NCBI RefSeq assembly: GCF_030272615.1 | Contig: NC_081405.1 | Coordinates: 651,952,920-652,016,919 of the forward strand | Length of the DNA: 64,000 nt | Origin: Cryptomeria japonica | Lineage: Eukaryota > Streptophyta > Pinopsida > Cupressales > Cupressaceae | Reading direction: 5' to 3' | In this document: positions 44,129-57,186 of the stretch, in pieces | Layout: each line of letters begins with the position of its first letter | How positions within the stretch are numbered: position 1 is the first letter of the stretch | Notes under the pieces: generated by a model | Seen by the model: only the letters and a program-made list of their open reading frames with translations | What the model was told of the DNA's origin: nothing | The model's database searches: none | Made by a program: the position numbers and the translations under genes

Positions 44129-45640
44129 TGGTTTAGGAGCACCTTCAAATCAAACCATCACTCATGGTATACCCTAAGTATAAAGATGTAATTAGGAGTT
44201 TAGATGTGTCAAGGTCCTTTGGACCATTTTGAACTTTTTCATTAGTAATAAGACCCCCTTTGTAAGTCTATTGACATGTTTGGTACTTATAAGCCTACAT
44301 GGTCCAATCTAGTGAATAGGTGTTTTGAGTCTTGTTGAGTCATTTTGGCCCTTTTGAAGTCCCATTGACAACTTTGTTCATGTTTTGATGTTGTGAGACA
44401 AAGTTTTCAAAAGCAACTTTTGTGTCTCAGCCAATCACTCCTCCCAATGGTCACCAAATTTCAAATTATGGTTGGGAGATTTTGTTGACACCTATATAAG
44501 GCCTGGGAGGCTGAAGACATGTAAGGAAGTTGGAGATTGAATTTTGAAGTGAATGAAAAACACACATTTTCCTCCAATTTTGTGTTCTTTGTGCAATTGT
44601 TGTAGTGTTATCAGATTGGGAATGCAATTATTTGTTCATGAATACATAGCAGAATGTGTTAGAGTCCATTTGGATTTTATTGCATTCATTTTGGTGTGGT
44701 TTGGAGCGTTTGGTGGACATATTTCCATTACCGGGTCTAAAACCCTCTCTTTGCCTAGGGTTTTGTATTTAAATGCCTCTAACTTGAATCTCCCTTATGG
44801 AAAAATTCTTGCCCTAGGGGGAAGAAAAATTCAGAGGATGTACTTTAAGATTCTAAAGGTATTTTGTAGGAGAGTGTGGGTAGGAGTGAGAAAATACTGA
44901 CCCTAGTCGGGCATCCTCATGTGATAGGCTTGTGCTGAAGAATATTTTTGATGCATACAGTGCAGATTTGGGATGGATCAGTAAAACCAATGAGTGAATT
45001 GGTGCTTGTGGAGTAGGAAATAACTTTCCAAACCATAAAATTTCTTGGGTAAGTCCTCAGTGGTACACTTCTTTTGTAAACATGTCCAATTAGGCCAATA
45101 GACTTAATAGGACCAATTTGGGGTTCAGACATTTGCCTTGATGGTTGGAGCCTAAGAATTTAGAGTCTTGAAGACCCCCAAAAAGGGTATCTAAAACATC
45201 CATTTTTCTGGGAATCCCTTTGTGAGTTTGGAAAGTTAGAGTCCAAAAACCAATTAGGTCGACCTAATGCAATTAGGCCTCCCTCAGTAGCCCATCTCGG
45301 ACAATCATGGTTATGGGACTCAAGGGTTGCTAAAACCTATTGAATTGGTGTATTTTTGTGGTGGACAAGCCCTTTGATCCATTCCATAAGTTGATGAGTT
45401 CATTTCATGTGTTTAGTAGTAACCTAGCCTTGTTGGGTGTAGGCTTATGGGTCAATCAAATGGATCTTGTCACACAAATGGTGTGTCATGTTTGTTCCTT
45501 TATTTGAGAGGTCTCTACAAAAATCTTTGAGAGGATAGAGAGTCTAACAAGACAAGTGGTTGTTTGATTTATGGGGTATTCAAGGCCTAGTGTGTGGGTT
45601 TTGGCCAATAACACCAAGTTTTTCTATTGGCTTTGTATCA
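44129..45640 (+). repeat. Solo LTR H (unrelated family)
   Basis: It runs TGGTTTAGGAGCACC ... CTTTGTATCA, 1512 bp, with TTATG on both sides (44124-44128 and 45641-45645). A TATA-like TATATAAGG is at 44493-44501. It lacks the C-rich box and the R-region core of the other families, so it belongs to a different lineage. The open frame at 44553-44900 is inside the LTR and has no recognisable domain. Confidence 0.75.
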
Positions 45641-45860
45641 TTATGTGTTTAAGGGGGAGAGATTCCTAAGATTCATGTTTCATGTTCTAAGGTGGAGAGT
45701 GAGTTTAGTTTTTTGTTTTGAGATCTTTGTCATTGTTTTCAAAGGGGAGAGAATCATGTGAAAAACTATTTTATCTACTTGATCTTAAGGGGAGTTTGCT
45801 AGAGCTATTTTCTTTCTTTTGATTGATTGTTTTTCACATTCATATGTTGTCATCAATGCC

Positions 45861-45872
45861 AAAGGGGGAAAT
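45861..45872 (+). other. Polypurine tract of element F
   Basis: AAAGGGGGAAAT directly precedes TGTTGGACATT. Earlier tracts of the same type lie near 45653, 45743 and 45788. Confidence 0.82.
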
Positions 45873-47192
45873 TGTTGGACATTATTACTGCTAGGATATG
45901 TTGTTGTCATTGATGTCAACATATTCTTGCTTTAATGATTGCAGATTGGTTTATTGTGATTATTGTTTGATGTATGGAGTATTTATAGTATCACTATATT
46001 CTTTTGTGCTGGTGTTGGTGATCCAAGAAGCTTAATTGATCATATTAGATCCATTTTTGCAGTTTGTTTATTTGATCAATGTTTTGTAGAGTTCAGTATT
46101 TCCTCTAGTATATTCCCATGTGATTAGATCTTGATCTAAGATTTTTGAATATTGTTTGGGATGGTCTTGTGTATCTTCATTTCAGATGGTTCGTGATTTA
46201 GTGCTTGGCAAGTTATCTTTCTTTGTGACAGTTGTTGATTGGCTGTGTCCTTGAGTTTTAGACGTTGATCGATGAAGATTTGATAAGTGGTGTTGGTGCA
46301 GCTATTATCGATGATTTTAACATGCTTGCTGGTGTTTCCTAGTTCTTTCCTATTTGTTTTGATGATCTCCATTGATTGTTGTGCAAGTTTTTGGTGATTT
46401 TGTTGAATTGGTGATGTTCTTCGTGTTATGAGATTTTCTTGGTGGTGTAGCATGTTGCGGTTGATCTTGGCATGATTTTCGATGGTGTTGCATGTTTGTG
46501 CATTTGAATTAGGTCCATGTTATGTCATGTATATCATTATATTGGTCTGGTGGTAGAACTTTATATTGTGTGATGTAATTTTGTAATTGTGAGTTGAGGG
46601 TTTACCCAACCTTGTTATCAAGGTTGATGAATTATATAAATAGGTGATATAGTCATGTAAATTAGGTATCAAGGTTGTATCTATATTATCAAAGAGTGGT
46701 GTATGTGTGAACAAGGATTCATCTTTTGGTGTTGTAATTGAGGAGAGATTAGTGTTGAAGAGAAGACAATTGAGCTTAACCAAAACTGTAATCAGACATT
46801 TAGAGATGCTATCCTTTCAGTTCATTCTTTCCATATTGTAGTTCGAGTATAGTTGTAAGTCAGTGAGACTTCACTGAGGGTTGTATCCTTCCAGGTCATT
46901 ATATTTTGATTAGTGAGCTCTAGGCAATGTGCCTGAATGCATGTGCATTCCCCATTGTAATATTTTCACATACTACTATAGAGTATCATCTTATTGTGGA
47001 TAGATTTCCACCTAGTTTTCCCCTTAATTGAGTATTCCATGTCAAAATATTGGTGTTTTGTATTGTTCTATCTATTTTATTATCTCTATAATTGCTACAC
47101 TTTATCAGATCTATTTTTGTGGTTAAGTTTGTAGATCCGGTGAAAACTAATTCATGCCCCCTCTTAGTTTTCCTCCTTTGTTGCTTGTAACA
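45873..47192 (+). repeat. 3' LTR of element F
   Basis: It runs TGTTGGACATTATTACTGC ... TTGCTTGTAACA, 1320 bp. The TATA-like TATATAAATAGG is at about 46633-46644, the R-region core near 46911-46925 and a shortened C-rich box near 47153. It is related to the C LTR. Confidence 0.9.
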
Positions 47193-47267
47193 AAATATAC
47201 ATGTTAGTACACTAATATCTCTTATAAATATTAATTTTTGATGTAATTAAATGTACTATGAAATTAT

Positions 47268-48568
47268 TGTTGGCAACAATGCAACAAACTAAGAGGGGGG
47301 GTGAATCAATTTACTCTCAAACTCTACACAAATTTAACTTAAATTTAGATTTTATAATGAACACTGAAAGCATAAATCAACACCACATCAATAACACATA
47401 TAAAACCAAGATTTTTTATTTGGAAAACCTGATTAAAGAAAAAACAACAGTGGGAACCTACTCACAATGAGATAATGCCTTGTTAGGAGTAAGTGAAAAT
47501 ATTACAATGAGGAATGCACATGCATTCAAGCACACTGCCTAGTGCTCACTACTCAAATCACAAAACAAAGAGGGTTACAACCCATAGGAAGGCTCACTAC
47601 CTTATAGAAACATTTGGATTACATCCAAAGGATCATGAACTAATAAAATAGCATCTCCTCATGCCTAGTTATAGTTTTGGTTAAGTACAAACTCAAATTC
47701 TACTCTTTCACACTTCTACACACTTCTTCACACTTCTCCTCTACTACTAAAAGATTGAATCAATGTTTGCACACATAGATAAATCTCTCACATGACTATT
47801 ATATTTATTTATACAAATCATCAACCTATATTTGAAGGTCAGCTCAACACTCATCACAAATTACAAAGCAATAACCTCACATGCTACAATAATACATGTA
47901 GACCAAATTAATGTCGGCTAAGACATAATTTGGTCCTAAACCAACACCACACACAAGAAACAACTCTGAAAATTATGCCTTGAACATCCACAACATGCAT
48001 AGTACAAAGAACACCATCAAATCAAGAAAATGATCAATAACCTGCACAACAATCAATGTGAACCATCAACATGAATAGGAACCGATCTAGGAATACCCAC
48101 AAGAAATGTGAATCACCACAACAAAAATCGCAAAATCACCACTTATTAGAATCTTCATCATTATACTGAACCTCAAGAAAACACACTATACTGACTGTCA
48201 AACTAAAAGATTCATTTGTGGATCTCCATATCATGAACCATCAGAATTGAGGTCACATATGAACATCCCAAACACTCTGCCAAATCTACAAACCAAGATA
48301 TTACAATTTTGAAACAATGTGGAGAAAAATTCAAAATACCCAATAACACAAACAACTGAAAAACAATTTCATACCAGACCTCACAACTCAATCAAATAAT
48401 CATACACACCATTGAAACTTCTTTTGAATCAACTACAGACACTTATCTCAAAACCCATTAAACTGCAACAACTCATCCAATCTGACTCCAACACTAGAAT
48501 ACACAAAATAATATGTTGACATCAATGACAACACATCATTCTAGCAAAATTCTCAACAACATCCAACA
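47268..48568 (-). repeat. 3' LTR of element I
   Basis: On the plus strand it runs TGTTGGCAACAATGC ... AACATCCAACA, 1301 bp. The C-rich box is near 47295 and the R-region core near 47538-47554, both in reverse complement. Confidence 0.87.
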
Positions 48569-48899
48569 ATATCCCCCTTTGGCATTGATGGTAACATATG
48601 AATGTGAAAAACAATCAATGCAAAGAAAGAAAGCAACAATCTCCCCTTGCGATCAACACATAATATATCATTTTTCACATGTTTCTCTCTCCCTTTGACA
48701 TCAATGAAAAAGGCACATACAACACAAATCTTGATTCTCTCCCCCTTTACTAGATAATCTCTCCTTCCTAGAACAAACTCACACATATGAATATCTAAAC
48801 CGCACACTGACTACTCCCCCTGAGTAGCAGTGTCACTCATCAATCCGGAACACTAGATATCTCTGTGAAGTCCACTAGACTGATGCAAATCCATGCATC
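48569..48899 (-). other. 3' untranslated tail and polypurine tract of element I
   Basis: No gene is seen. The polypurine tract is 48569-48580 (minus strand AAAGGGGGATAT). PPT-like repeats recur near 48642, 48690, 48740 and 48825. Confidence 0.72.
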
Positions 48900-49875
48900 T
48901 TAGTTCTCATTAGGAGGGGCAATCACCCCTATCTTCTCTCTAAGATACTCAAAAGTATCTTTAGGCAAAGGTTTCGTAAAGATATCTGCAATATGTTCTT
49001 TTGTAGATACATACTCCAATTTGACATCCTTCTCATTCACCTTCTCTCTCAAGAAATCAAACTTGATTGATACATGATTAGTCTTTGAATGCAACATGAG
49101 ATTCTTAGAAATGTTTATAGCACTTGAATTATCACAATATATAGCATTAGGCTCATAAAAAATAACTCTGATATCCTCAAACATCTACTTCATCCAAATC
49201 ACCTGAGTACAATTGATAGCAACAACAATGTATCCATCTTTTACAGTAGATAAAGATATAGCATTCTGCTTCTTACTCATCCATGAAACCAATCTCTTAC
49301 CCAATAAAAATGCACCACCACTAGTACTCTTCCTATCATCAACATTACCTACCCAATCAACATCAGTAAAAGCACTCAATGTAAAGTCATCATCTCTAGG
49401 ATACCATAAACCAAAATCAATTGTCCCTTTCAAATATCTAAAAAATTATTTTCATAGCAACTACATGAGATTCCTTAGGATCAACTTGAGATCTAGCAAC
49501 AAGACAAACAACATTCATAATATCTAGTCTAGTTTGAGTCAAATACAACAATCCATCAATAATAGATCAATATCTAGTTTGATTTGCTTTCAAAGAATCA
49601 TCATTCTTTGTCAACTTACATTCGATCACCATAGGTGTACCAACATGCTTTGCATCATCCAAATCAAATTTCTTCAAAAATTCCTTCACATACTTACATT
49701 GTGATATGAATATACATTTATCCAACTGAGTAATTTGCAATTCCAAAAAGAATTTCATCTCACCAATCATAGACATCTCAAACTCATTTTGCATATCATC
49801 AACAAATTCTTGCACAAACCATCATTTTCACCAAAAATAATATCATCAATAAAAAATTCAACAACAAGATGTTAT
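48900..49875 (-). pseudogene. Element I RNase H and C-terminal reverse transcriptase
   Basis: RNase H runs from TAA 48900-48902 back to about 49440 in one frame, with a single TAG at 49185 (Gln expected): Asp-Val-Asp-Trp-Val-Gly, Tyr-Cys-Asp-Asn and Asp-Ile-Phe-Thr-Lys-Pro-Leu-Pro. The reverse transcriptase part (about 49440-49875) contains a Phe-Phe-Leu-Glu-Leu-Gln-Ile block and an Ile-Asp-Asp active site near 49840, with frameshifts. It is cut after GTTAT by solo LTR J and resumes at 51323. Confidence 0.86.
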
Positions 49876-51322
49876 TATAGACGTATAAATCTGACCACCT
49901 TCCTAAAATAAATATTTAATATTTATTTTAACCCTATCCCCCTATTAATTAAATTTTATTTAATTAATTTCTTCATTTTCATCTATTTGATTAAATGAAT
50001 TACTCAATTTATTTAATTAAATTCACCTAAACCTTTTCTAGCCTTCAATTAAATAAATCACTTTATTTAATTAATTTCCCTTTCTCCCTTTTTAATTAAA
50101 TTGATCCTTGCAAATAAATAAATCTAATTTATTTATTAAATCCCCCCACTTGTATTTATGCAAGTTGCATCTATTTTAGTTGAAATAAAGTAATTTTATT
50201 TTAATTAAAATCCTTTTCCCTCATCCACTTGCATTTTCCTACATCTCCCACTTGCCTCCTAAACCCCTTCTAGATTCTTCTAATCAATTTCAATTTAGCC
50301 TAATTCATCTCCTAATTATTGTCACAATTCAAAGTTAAGAGAAGTCACTTCTCAAAGCCTCGAAAGTCTTCAATAACCATTAAAGTCTTTATGTCTTCAA
50401 ATGGTTAAGCTCTATAGTCTTCCAAACCATTAAAGGCTCTTACACAACCATTTATGGTTATCTCACCTTTGACCTTTGGTTAGAGACTTTCCTCTAACTT
50501 AGCCATCATTTTGACTCAAAGGTCTCATCAAGCACTTATGACTTTGACCATACTTATCCTATTAAACCTTGCACAAGAGTTTTCCCTTTGGGTAAAAGAT
50601 TTATCCATTGGATAACCCTAACCTAACCTTAACCCTTACCTCCTAAGGTAACCTTCATGTCTTCTCAGGCATTTACTGCTTCTTGCATCTCCTCTCAAGC
50701 AACCTCTTGTTGACAATTTTCACCATTTCATTGGTGAGAATTGTAAATATGGATTGATTAACTTTCAATCCTATCCCTTGTTAAGATTATTCAATATTAA
50801 CCATCCTTTGCCCTATTTTCCTTATAAATAGAGCTCTCATTCTTCATTTTGAATAATCTCCAAGTTTTTATGCATCTTTGTTATAATCAAATTTACTAAG
50901 CATTTTAGCCTCTCTTTGTTAAAACATAAACATAACATTTAGAAGCATTTTTCATATCATAGAATATTCATGCTAGGATAGTATATCATGTTAGGATAAT
51001 TTGTTAATCTTTTATCATATCACTATCTTCATCTTAAGATTAACCATAATAGTTTTAACATATCATATAGATCTTAGAATGCATTCCTACATGTAGATCA
51101 AATATCACTCATTCTTGGAGTTTTCATTCCTAAGTCATTTGCTCAATGATCTGAGAGAAAAAAATTGGATTTAGGGATCCCGTGACATAGAGAACAATGG
51201 GACACCCATTGGGAAGTTAAAATAATTCAATTAGTTCATATAGTTGCACCAAGAGTCTCATTGGTATTTGAGTCTTCTAATCTTGAGTTATTCATTTTGG
51301 TCACTACATTTTCCTATGTACA
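49876..51322 (+). repeat. Solo LTR J (unrelated family)
   Basis: It runs TATAGACGTATAAATC ... TTCCTATGTACA, 1447 bp, with GTTAT on both sides (49871-49875 and 51323-51327). The first TG appears as TA. A TATA-like TATAAATAG is at 50823-50831, so the LTR is in plus orientation. The left 250 bp alternates 'aattaaat' and 'tttattta' phrases. It lacks the C-rich box of the copia families here; a Ty3/gypsy origin is possible but not shown. Confidence 0.78.
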
Positions 51323-52170
51323 GTTATCATTATCAATCTTGATGTATATATTACTATCAGCAGTACCTTTATTGAATTCAAGCTTCATCGAATACTTATC
51401 CAATTTGGCATACTAGGCTCTTGGGGCTTCATTCAATCCATACAATGATTTCTTCAATCTGTAAATTATATCTTTTTGATCTGTCAACTAAAAACCGTTC
51501 AGTTGCTCAATGTAGACTTCTTGTTCCAACTCACCATTAAGAAAGGCTAACTTGACATTCATTTAATACACCTTGAAATCTTTGTAAGCAACATAAGTAA
51601 GAAATAATCTAACAAATTCAATTCTAGCTATCGAAGCAAAGGTCTCCTCAAAATCAATACCTTCCATATGAAAATAAGCCTTACAAACAAGTCTTGCTTT
51701 ATTCCTAACAACTTCACCTTGCTCATTCAACTTATTTCAAAACACCCATTTAGTTCCAATTAAATTTTTATCCTTAGGTCCAGGAACAAGAATCCATGCA
51801 TTATTCTTCTCAATTTAATTCAACTGTTCTTCTGTTGCTTTAACCCAATTTTCATGTTTACAAGCTTCAACAACATCCTTAGGTTCAATCTTAGGAGTCA
51901 AGAAATACTCTTCAATAATTATTCTCCTAGTCATCACACCTTTATTCTTATCTCCTATTATTTGATTCTCTGAATGATTCAACCTTACATACTTGGGAGT
52001 CTTAAGATTTTCTTGACTCTTAGACTCTTGACCTCTTTCTTCTACGCTAGCACTTGCACCTTCACCTTCATTTTTTTGCTTTTTTGGAGCAATCTGAACT
52101 TGATTTTGGGTCTACACTTGCTTTCCTTTATCTGCACTGACATCCTGATAATCTGAGTCATATCCACAAT
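51323..52170 (-). pseudogene. Element I reverse transcriptase, N-terminal part, and linker
   Basis: The minus strand holds the linker with Gly-Val-Met-Thr-Arg (about 51935), the Phe-Glu-Glu-Thr-Phe block (about 51645), Asn-Val-Lys-Leu-Ala-Phe-Leu-Asn-Gly near 51555 and Tyr-Gly-Leu-Asn-Glu-Ala-Pro-Arg near 51420, with many stops. The first catalytic Asp appears as Asn. Confidence 0.85.
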
Positions 52171-52177
52171 ATTTGAT

Positions 52178-53200
52178 TTATCTCTCATTGCCTTCATCAA
52201 CCTTCACCTTAGCACTTTCAACTATCTTCCTCAATTTTTTGTTATAACATTGGTAGGCCTTACTCTTAGTAGAATCACCAAGAAATATTCCTTCATCACT
52301 TATAGTATCAAATTTCCCTAGATCTTCATCTCTTTTGATATAGAATTTACTACCAAAATTTTTAAAATATCTAGCTGTAGGAATATCACCAAACCATAAC
52401 TCATAAGGAGTCTTACTGGTATCACCTTTGATATGCATATGCACCTGGTTAAAGGTATATATAACAATACTCATAACTTCTCTCCAATAGATATGCAAAA
52501 AATTTCCTTCAATCATCATGGTTCTAGCAGCTTCCTGAATTGTCTTGTTCTTCCTCTCCACAACACCATTCTACTGAGGGGTCCACGGAGCAAATAACTA
52601 TCTCTTCACTCCATGCTCTTCACAAAAAATAATTGAACTCACTAGAAGTAAATTCACCACCTCTGTCAGATCTAAGACACTTCAACTTCTTTCTAGTTTC
52701 AGTCTCAACCATAGCTTTGAAAATTATTGAACTTCTCCAAGGCTTCAAACTTCTCACTTAAGAAAGTAACCCACATCATCCTTGAATAGTCATCAATCAG
52801 CAACATGAAATACCTGTCACCCTACAAGTTTCTCACTCTAGAAGGACCACATAAATCAATATACACAAGATCCAATATTCCATTATAAGTATACTATTTT
52901 CTTTTGAAAGAAACTCTTGTTTGCTTCCCTAATTGACATTCATTACATACCGGATTAGAGGGCTTTACAATCTTATGTAGATCTGTCACTTCTTGAGTAG
53001 AACTTAACAATATAGTCAAAATTTACATGACACATCCTTCTATGCAATAACCAACTTTCATCAATCTAAGCAATCAAACAAGTTTTACCACTAGCATTCA
53101 AGTGAAAGATATTACCTTTAGTCTTTGTACTTGATGCAATCTCTATTCCGAAGCTAATCAAGATCTTACACTTACCATTCTTGAATTGCAAGTCATATCT
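52178..53200 (-). pseudogene. Element I integrase
   Basis: The C-terminal core is open from 52561 to 52178: Val-Glu-Arg-Lys (as Met-Glu-Arg-Lys), Thr-Pro-Tyr-Glu-Leu-Trp-Phe-Gly and Asn-Phe-Gly-Ser-Lys. Upstream (52562-53100) are the Leu-Arg-Ser-Asp block (about 52670), an Asp-Tyr-Ser-Arg block (about 52790) and a Cys-Gln-Leu-Gly zinc-binding remnant (about 52935), in broken frames. Confidence 0.86.
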
Positions 53201-54234
53201 CTTATCAACCATCTATCCAACACTCAAAAGATTGTGCTTTAGACCTTCAACATATAAAACATCATTAGTGTTATGCTTACCATCAAGAGAAATAGAACCT
53301 CTACTCTAAATTATACCAGCTTTTCCATCTCCAAGTCTTACTACACCATCATCATATTTTTCCATACTCACAAACTTACTCTTATCACTTGTCATATAAT
53401 GAGAGCAAGCACTACCAATAACCAATTCATCTTTTTCTTCAATCTTATCAGCCAAAGCTTTCCCTTCATTATTGCAGCTAGTAGAATCAGCAGTCACCAG
53501 ATTATCTTCCTTGATAGCAATGCACACCCACTCATCTCCTTAATTTCCTTTCTTAGAGTCATCATCAGTCACACCTTCATTAGTAGCAAAATAACACCTC
53601 TTCTAATATTTAGGCTTATATGGCTTTAATGGCTTCTTATAAACTCTTTCCGGACACCTTGAGGCAAAATGTCTTATCTTATTGCATGAAAAACATTTAA
53701 GAGGCAACTTTCCTTCATACTTACGTACACCCTTAGGAAATCTTGTGGCAATTAGGGCTTCAATCTCTTCAAGATCTCTTTTTTCTTCTTCAATCTGTCT
53801 TATCTCCTTCTCATATCTGGACACCCTTGTAGAACTTTCTCCCCAATCATATTTCTTCTTCCCATATATTGTAGCTTTGAATGCAGATTCAGATTTAGAA
53901 GGAGCTTCACTAAATTCACTCAACTCAAAAGAAGCAAGCTTACCAATCAACATATCTCTAGTCACATCTATCATAGTTCAGATCTCCTCAAAAGAAATAG
54001 TCTTATGCTTGTAAGCAAGAGGCAAGGATCTCAACACTTTAGCTACAATCTCAGATTCTTCCAACACTCTACTAACATGTCTAATGTTCAACGCAAGCTT
54101 ATTCACTTTCTACATAAAGGAGGTAATGTTCTCATCTTTGCCCATCTTCAGAATCTCATACTTTCCCTTCAAGCTCTACAATTTAGCAACTTTCAAATGG
54201 CTGCCACCTTCATTCAAAGTCTCTAGCTTCTTCC
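53201..54234 (-). pseudogene. Element I protease and C-terminal Gag
   Basis: The protease region near 53400 reads Val-Ile-Gly-Ser-Ala-Cys-Ser-His, so the catalytic Asp is lost. An intact zinc knuckle Cys-x2-Cys-x4-His-x4-Cys lies near 53650-53695. The Gag middle part (53603-53974) is open with the Arg-Asp-Met-Leu-Ile-Gly-Lys-Leu block. It is cut after CTTCC by element T and resumes at 58768. Confidence 0.87.
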
Positions 54235-54686
54235 TATGAGATTTTGCCAAGATCAAGAGCTCAATGAAAAGCACAATAGAGAGAAAAAATATAGGATAAG
54301 AATAATTGTATTCTCATCAATAGATAAAATGATCAATTGTTCCATTATGATACAATGTAGATGAGCCTGCTTATATAGGCAAGTCTTATGGATATGTGAG
54401 CACACAAACATGACATGTGGCTCAATAAGAAACATGGGTAAGTAGGAAATAGGTGTGGGTAGGTAGGAGAAACAATATAATAGTCCACATGAGGTGGATC
54501 ACCCATTGAATGTGGAGTGTAACAACAAGATCAACACCATAAAAGGTGGAAATTCTCCTACACACACTATCCCAATGTGGCACAAACACCCAAGTGTCTC
54601 ATACCCAAACTACTATGAAATGCATTTCCTAAGTAAACTTAAGTAAGTGTAATAATATCCAAGATGAATAATTATTTACACCAACA
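54235..54686 (-). repeat. 3' LTR of element T
   Basis: On the plus strand it runs TATGAGATTTTGCC ... TTTACACCAACA; the first TG has decayed to TA. Confidence 0.93.
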
Positions 54687-55026
54687 CCCCCCCTTAAGTG
54701 CAACTTAGGGGAATGCACTTAAGTCTACAATGCAACTAAGCAATGCAAGATGGGTCATGGCTACTAGGCCATGTTAGGTACCCATGTACAAATGCAAATG
54801 CATGAAAACCAATGCAATGAAATCTCTCACAAAGAAGGGAAAGAGAGAAAAACCCAATGGGAAAAAACCCTCCCCCAAAAGAGAGATGAAAACTAGATAC
54901 AAAGAACTCTCATAGAAGTATGTGAAGGACAAAACCCCATGTGAGGAAAAAGTCCCCCCCATATGAGAGAAGAAGAGAAGCTAGGAAGCCCCCCCTCAAT
55001 GTGGATTTTGCACCAATGATAGAAGC
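54687..55026 (-). other. 3' untranslated tail and polypurine tract of element T
   Basis: No gene is seen. The polypurine tract is about 54687-54697 (minus strand TTAAGGGGGGG). Further G runs on the minus strand occur near 54870, 54955 and 54990. Confidence 0.75.
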
Positions 55027-57186
55027 TCATTGTATGAAGAAATTGCTCCATGAACGGCAAACAAAATTCCTCCCCTTAGGAAGAAATAAAACCAAAGGCG
55101 TATCCATGAAGTCTCCCCAATCGTGAAGGGGAGATGTATGAAAAAGACTCATGATGAAAGGAATCTCTAAAAACTGCTCAAGTGTCCCCATGTCGATGCT
55201 GAAAGATACCCCCTCCAAAGGTGGTAAATTGTGCCACACTGCTGAAAAAGGCACTCCAAGATCTAGTGGAGATGGATGTAGAACATGTCCCAAAGACTCA
55301 CATGTCTCCTCAAAAAATAAAGAGACCTCCTCCAACTATTGTACATAAGTATCCACAATCATGTCAACCTCAAAAGAATGATCATGTAGAGAATGAATAA
55401 GAGGGTCAGAGTGTTCCCTCACAACAATCAAAGAAGGATCACCTTCATCAAAAAGAAGATGAACTCCATTAATGATGTCTCCCAAATCTACAATTTCGGA
55501 TTCCATAAATAAACCTGCAATGTCTGTCAAGTAATCATCCCATGAATCTGAAGCTAGAAGACAATGAATATCCTGCTGCACTGAATCACATGAAGGCAAA
55601 ATTGTCGCACTATCTGCATCATCAGGTGCAATAGGTGATGTGATATCAATATGAGGAGATGAAATACAAGACTCAAGAATGGGTTCACATGTGAGAATCC
55701 CCATGTTCAAGTGCCCAAAGTTCTCCTCAAAATCTGAACCATCACAAGAAGTGTGATCATCATGTGTAGAATCATCAAATGTGAAATCATCATCATCAAC
55801 AAAATCTGAAAAGGAGTAAAATTGAGATGCATGATCAACCACCCCAGTCTCAATGATAACTCTAGTCTCCAAGTCTCTAATGAAAACTGACTCAAGTGTG
55901 AACTCCACAACTCTCTTAGTTGTGCCATGTGTGATTTGATAGATGGAAAGGAGATTGTTTGTCAAGTGGGGTACACACAACACATCATTGAAGGAGTTAT
56001 CCCCAATGTCAATAGATCCTTTCCCAATCACATCCATGTATGTATGATTGCCCATCAAAATCTACAGCATGGTGCAAGGCTCAAATGTAGAGAACATAGA
56101 CTGCGAAGATGCCATATGATGAGAAGCCCCTGCATCTAGAAGCCATCTCTCTGAATCATAATTGATAGTAGCACATAGAGCTTTTCCTTTTCTTGTCCCA
56201 AAAGAGTGAGTCTTCCCACTTGTAGAAGCCATGAATGCTTGCCCTTTTCCTTTTGAATGTGAGGATTTGGAAGTTGATGAATCATCCTTCTTGTAGACAT
56301 TAGGAAAATCAATGTTATGCTTTATGATGATATGTGTGAGCTCATCAATCTTCTTAGAATGGCAATGACACTCCTCATGACCAAACTTTTTACAATAGGC
56401 ACAACTAGGTCTCTCCCTCTTTGGTGAGTTATCCCTCTTGGAAGAGGATGAATCTCCTTGTTATGGAGAAGATGGTGCTTTGTCCTTAGGCTTTGATTGC
56501 AATTTCTTCTTGTTTGAGTTGTCCTTTCCTTGATTTCCTTTGTTCCCTTGATTTGCCACTAATGCTTGAGACTTAGAAGCCTTAAGAATGCCTATGCTTA
56601 TCAACTTAGTTTGTTCCATCATCAAAATTTCATTGAAAGCATCAAATGTAGGCATTGTGTAGCTTGAACCCATTGTCATCCTATGGGTTTGGAAACTAGA
56701 AACAAATGTTGTATATTCTTGTGGAAGCTTTCCTATCAAGTTGAAGATCAATTGAGTATCCTTCTTATCAATGCCACAATCTTTGAGTTGTACCCTCAAC
56801 TCATTTGCCTTAGTAACATAATCTTGTATAGTATCAAAGTTCTTGGGATCCAACATGGTGAGATCACTATCAATCTAATATCCCCTAATCTCATCAACTT
56901 GACCATACAAGTCTTTAAACTTTTGCCAAGCATCCTTGATTAGAGTACACTTCTCAATATGAAAAATGAGATACTTTGATACATACTTTCTTAAGGTACC
57001 AATTGCCATGATATTTTTAGTGAGCCAATCCAAGTGACCAACTGGATCAACCTTAGGATCAGTGGGAGCAACAATAGTTCCATCAATGTAATGAGTGAGT
57101 CCTTTTTCCATAAGTTTACTCCATGCATCAATTTTCCAAGTAGCATAATTATGAGGAGTTAAGAGAGGAAACTTAGAAGAACCCAT
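55027..57186 (-). pseudogene. Element T Gag-protease with acidic C-terminal extension
   Basis: One frame of 720 codons runs from ATG 57184-57186 to 55027, with four stops (TAG near 56875, TAA near 56461, TAG near 56065, TAG 55336). Gag: His-Asn-Tyr-Ala-Thr-Trp-Lys near residue 12, a UBN2-type Gag region, and a knuckle Cys-x2-Cys-x4-His-x4-Cys near 56355-56400. Protease: Leu-Leu-Asp-Ala-Gly-Ala-Ser-His-His near 56120-56145, with catalytic Asp kept. The pre-integrase start (Leu-Leu-Ser-Ile-x-Gln) is followed at about 55830 by an Asp/Ser/His-rich extension of about 270 residues that I do not recognise. A frame this long with only four point stops suggests recent activity. The extension's role is unknown. 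Confidence 0.85.

Larger units (their letters stand above)
40109..47192 (+). mobile_element. Element F: Ty1/copia retrotransposon with an internal deletion and two solo LTRs
   Basis: It has a partial 5' LTR, a primer site, and a gag start joined directly to the end of integrase; reverse transcriptase and RNase H are in one frame. The tail is interrupted by solo LTRs G and H, followed by polypurine tract and 3' LTR. Gag, protease and most of integrase are missing. It is related to element C at the protein and LTR level. Confidence 0.88.

Noticed and set aside
44553-44900. A 115-codon open frame with Cys and hydrophobic residues
   Set aside because: It lies inside solo LTR H downstream of its TATA-like box, has no recognisable domain, and LTRs rarely encode proteins.
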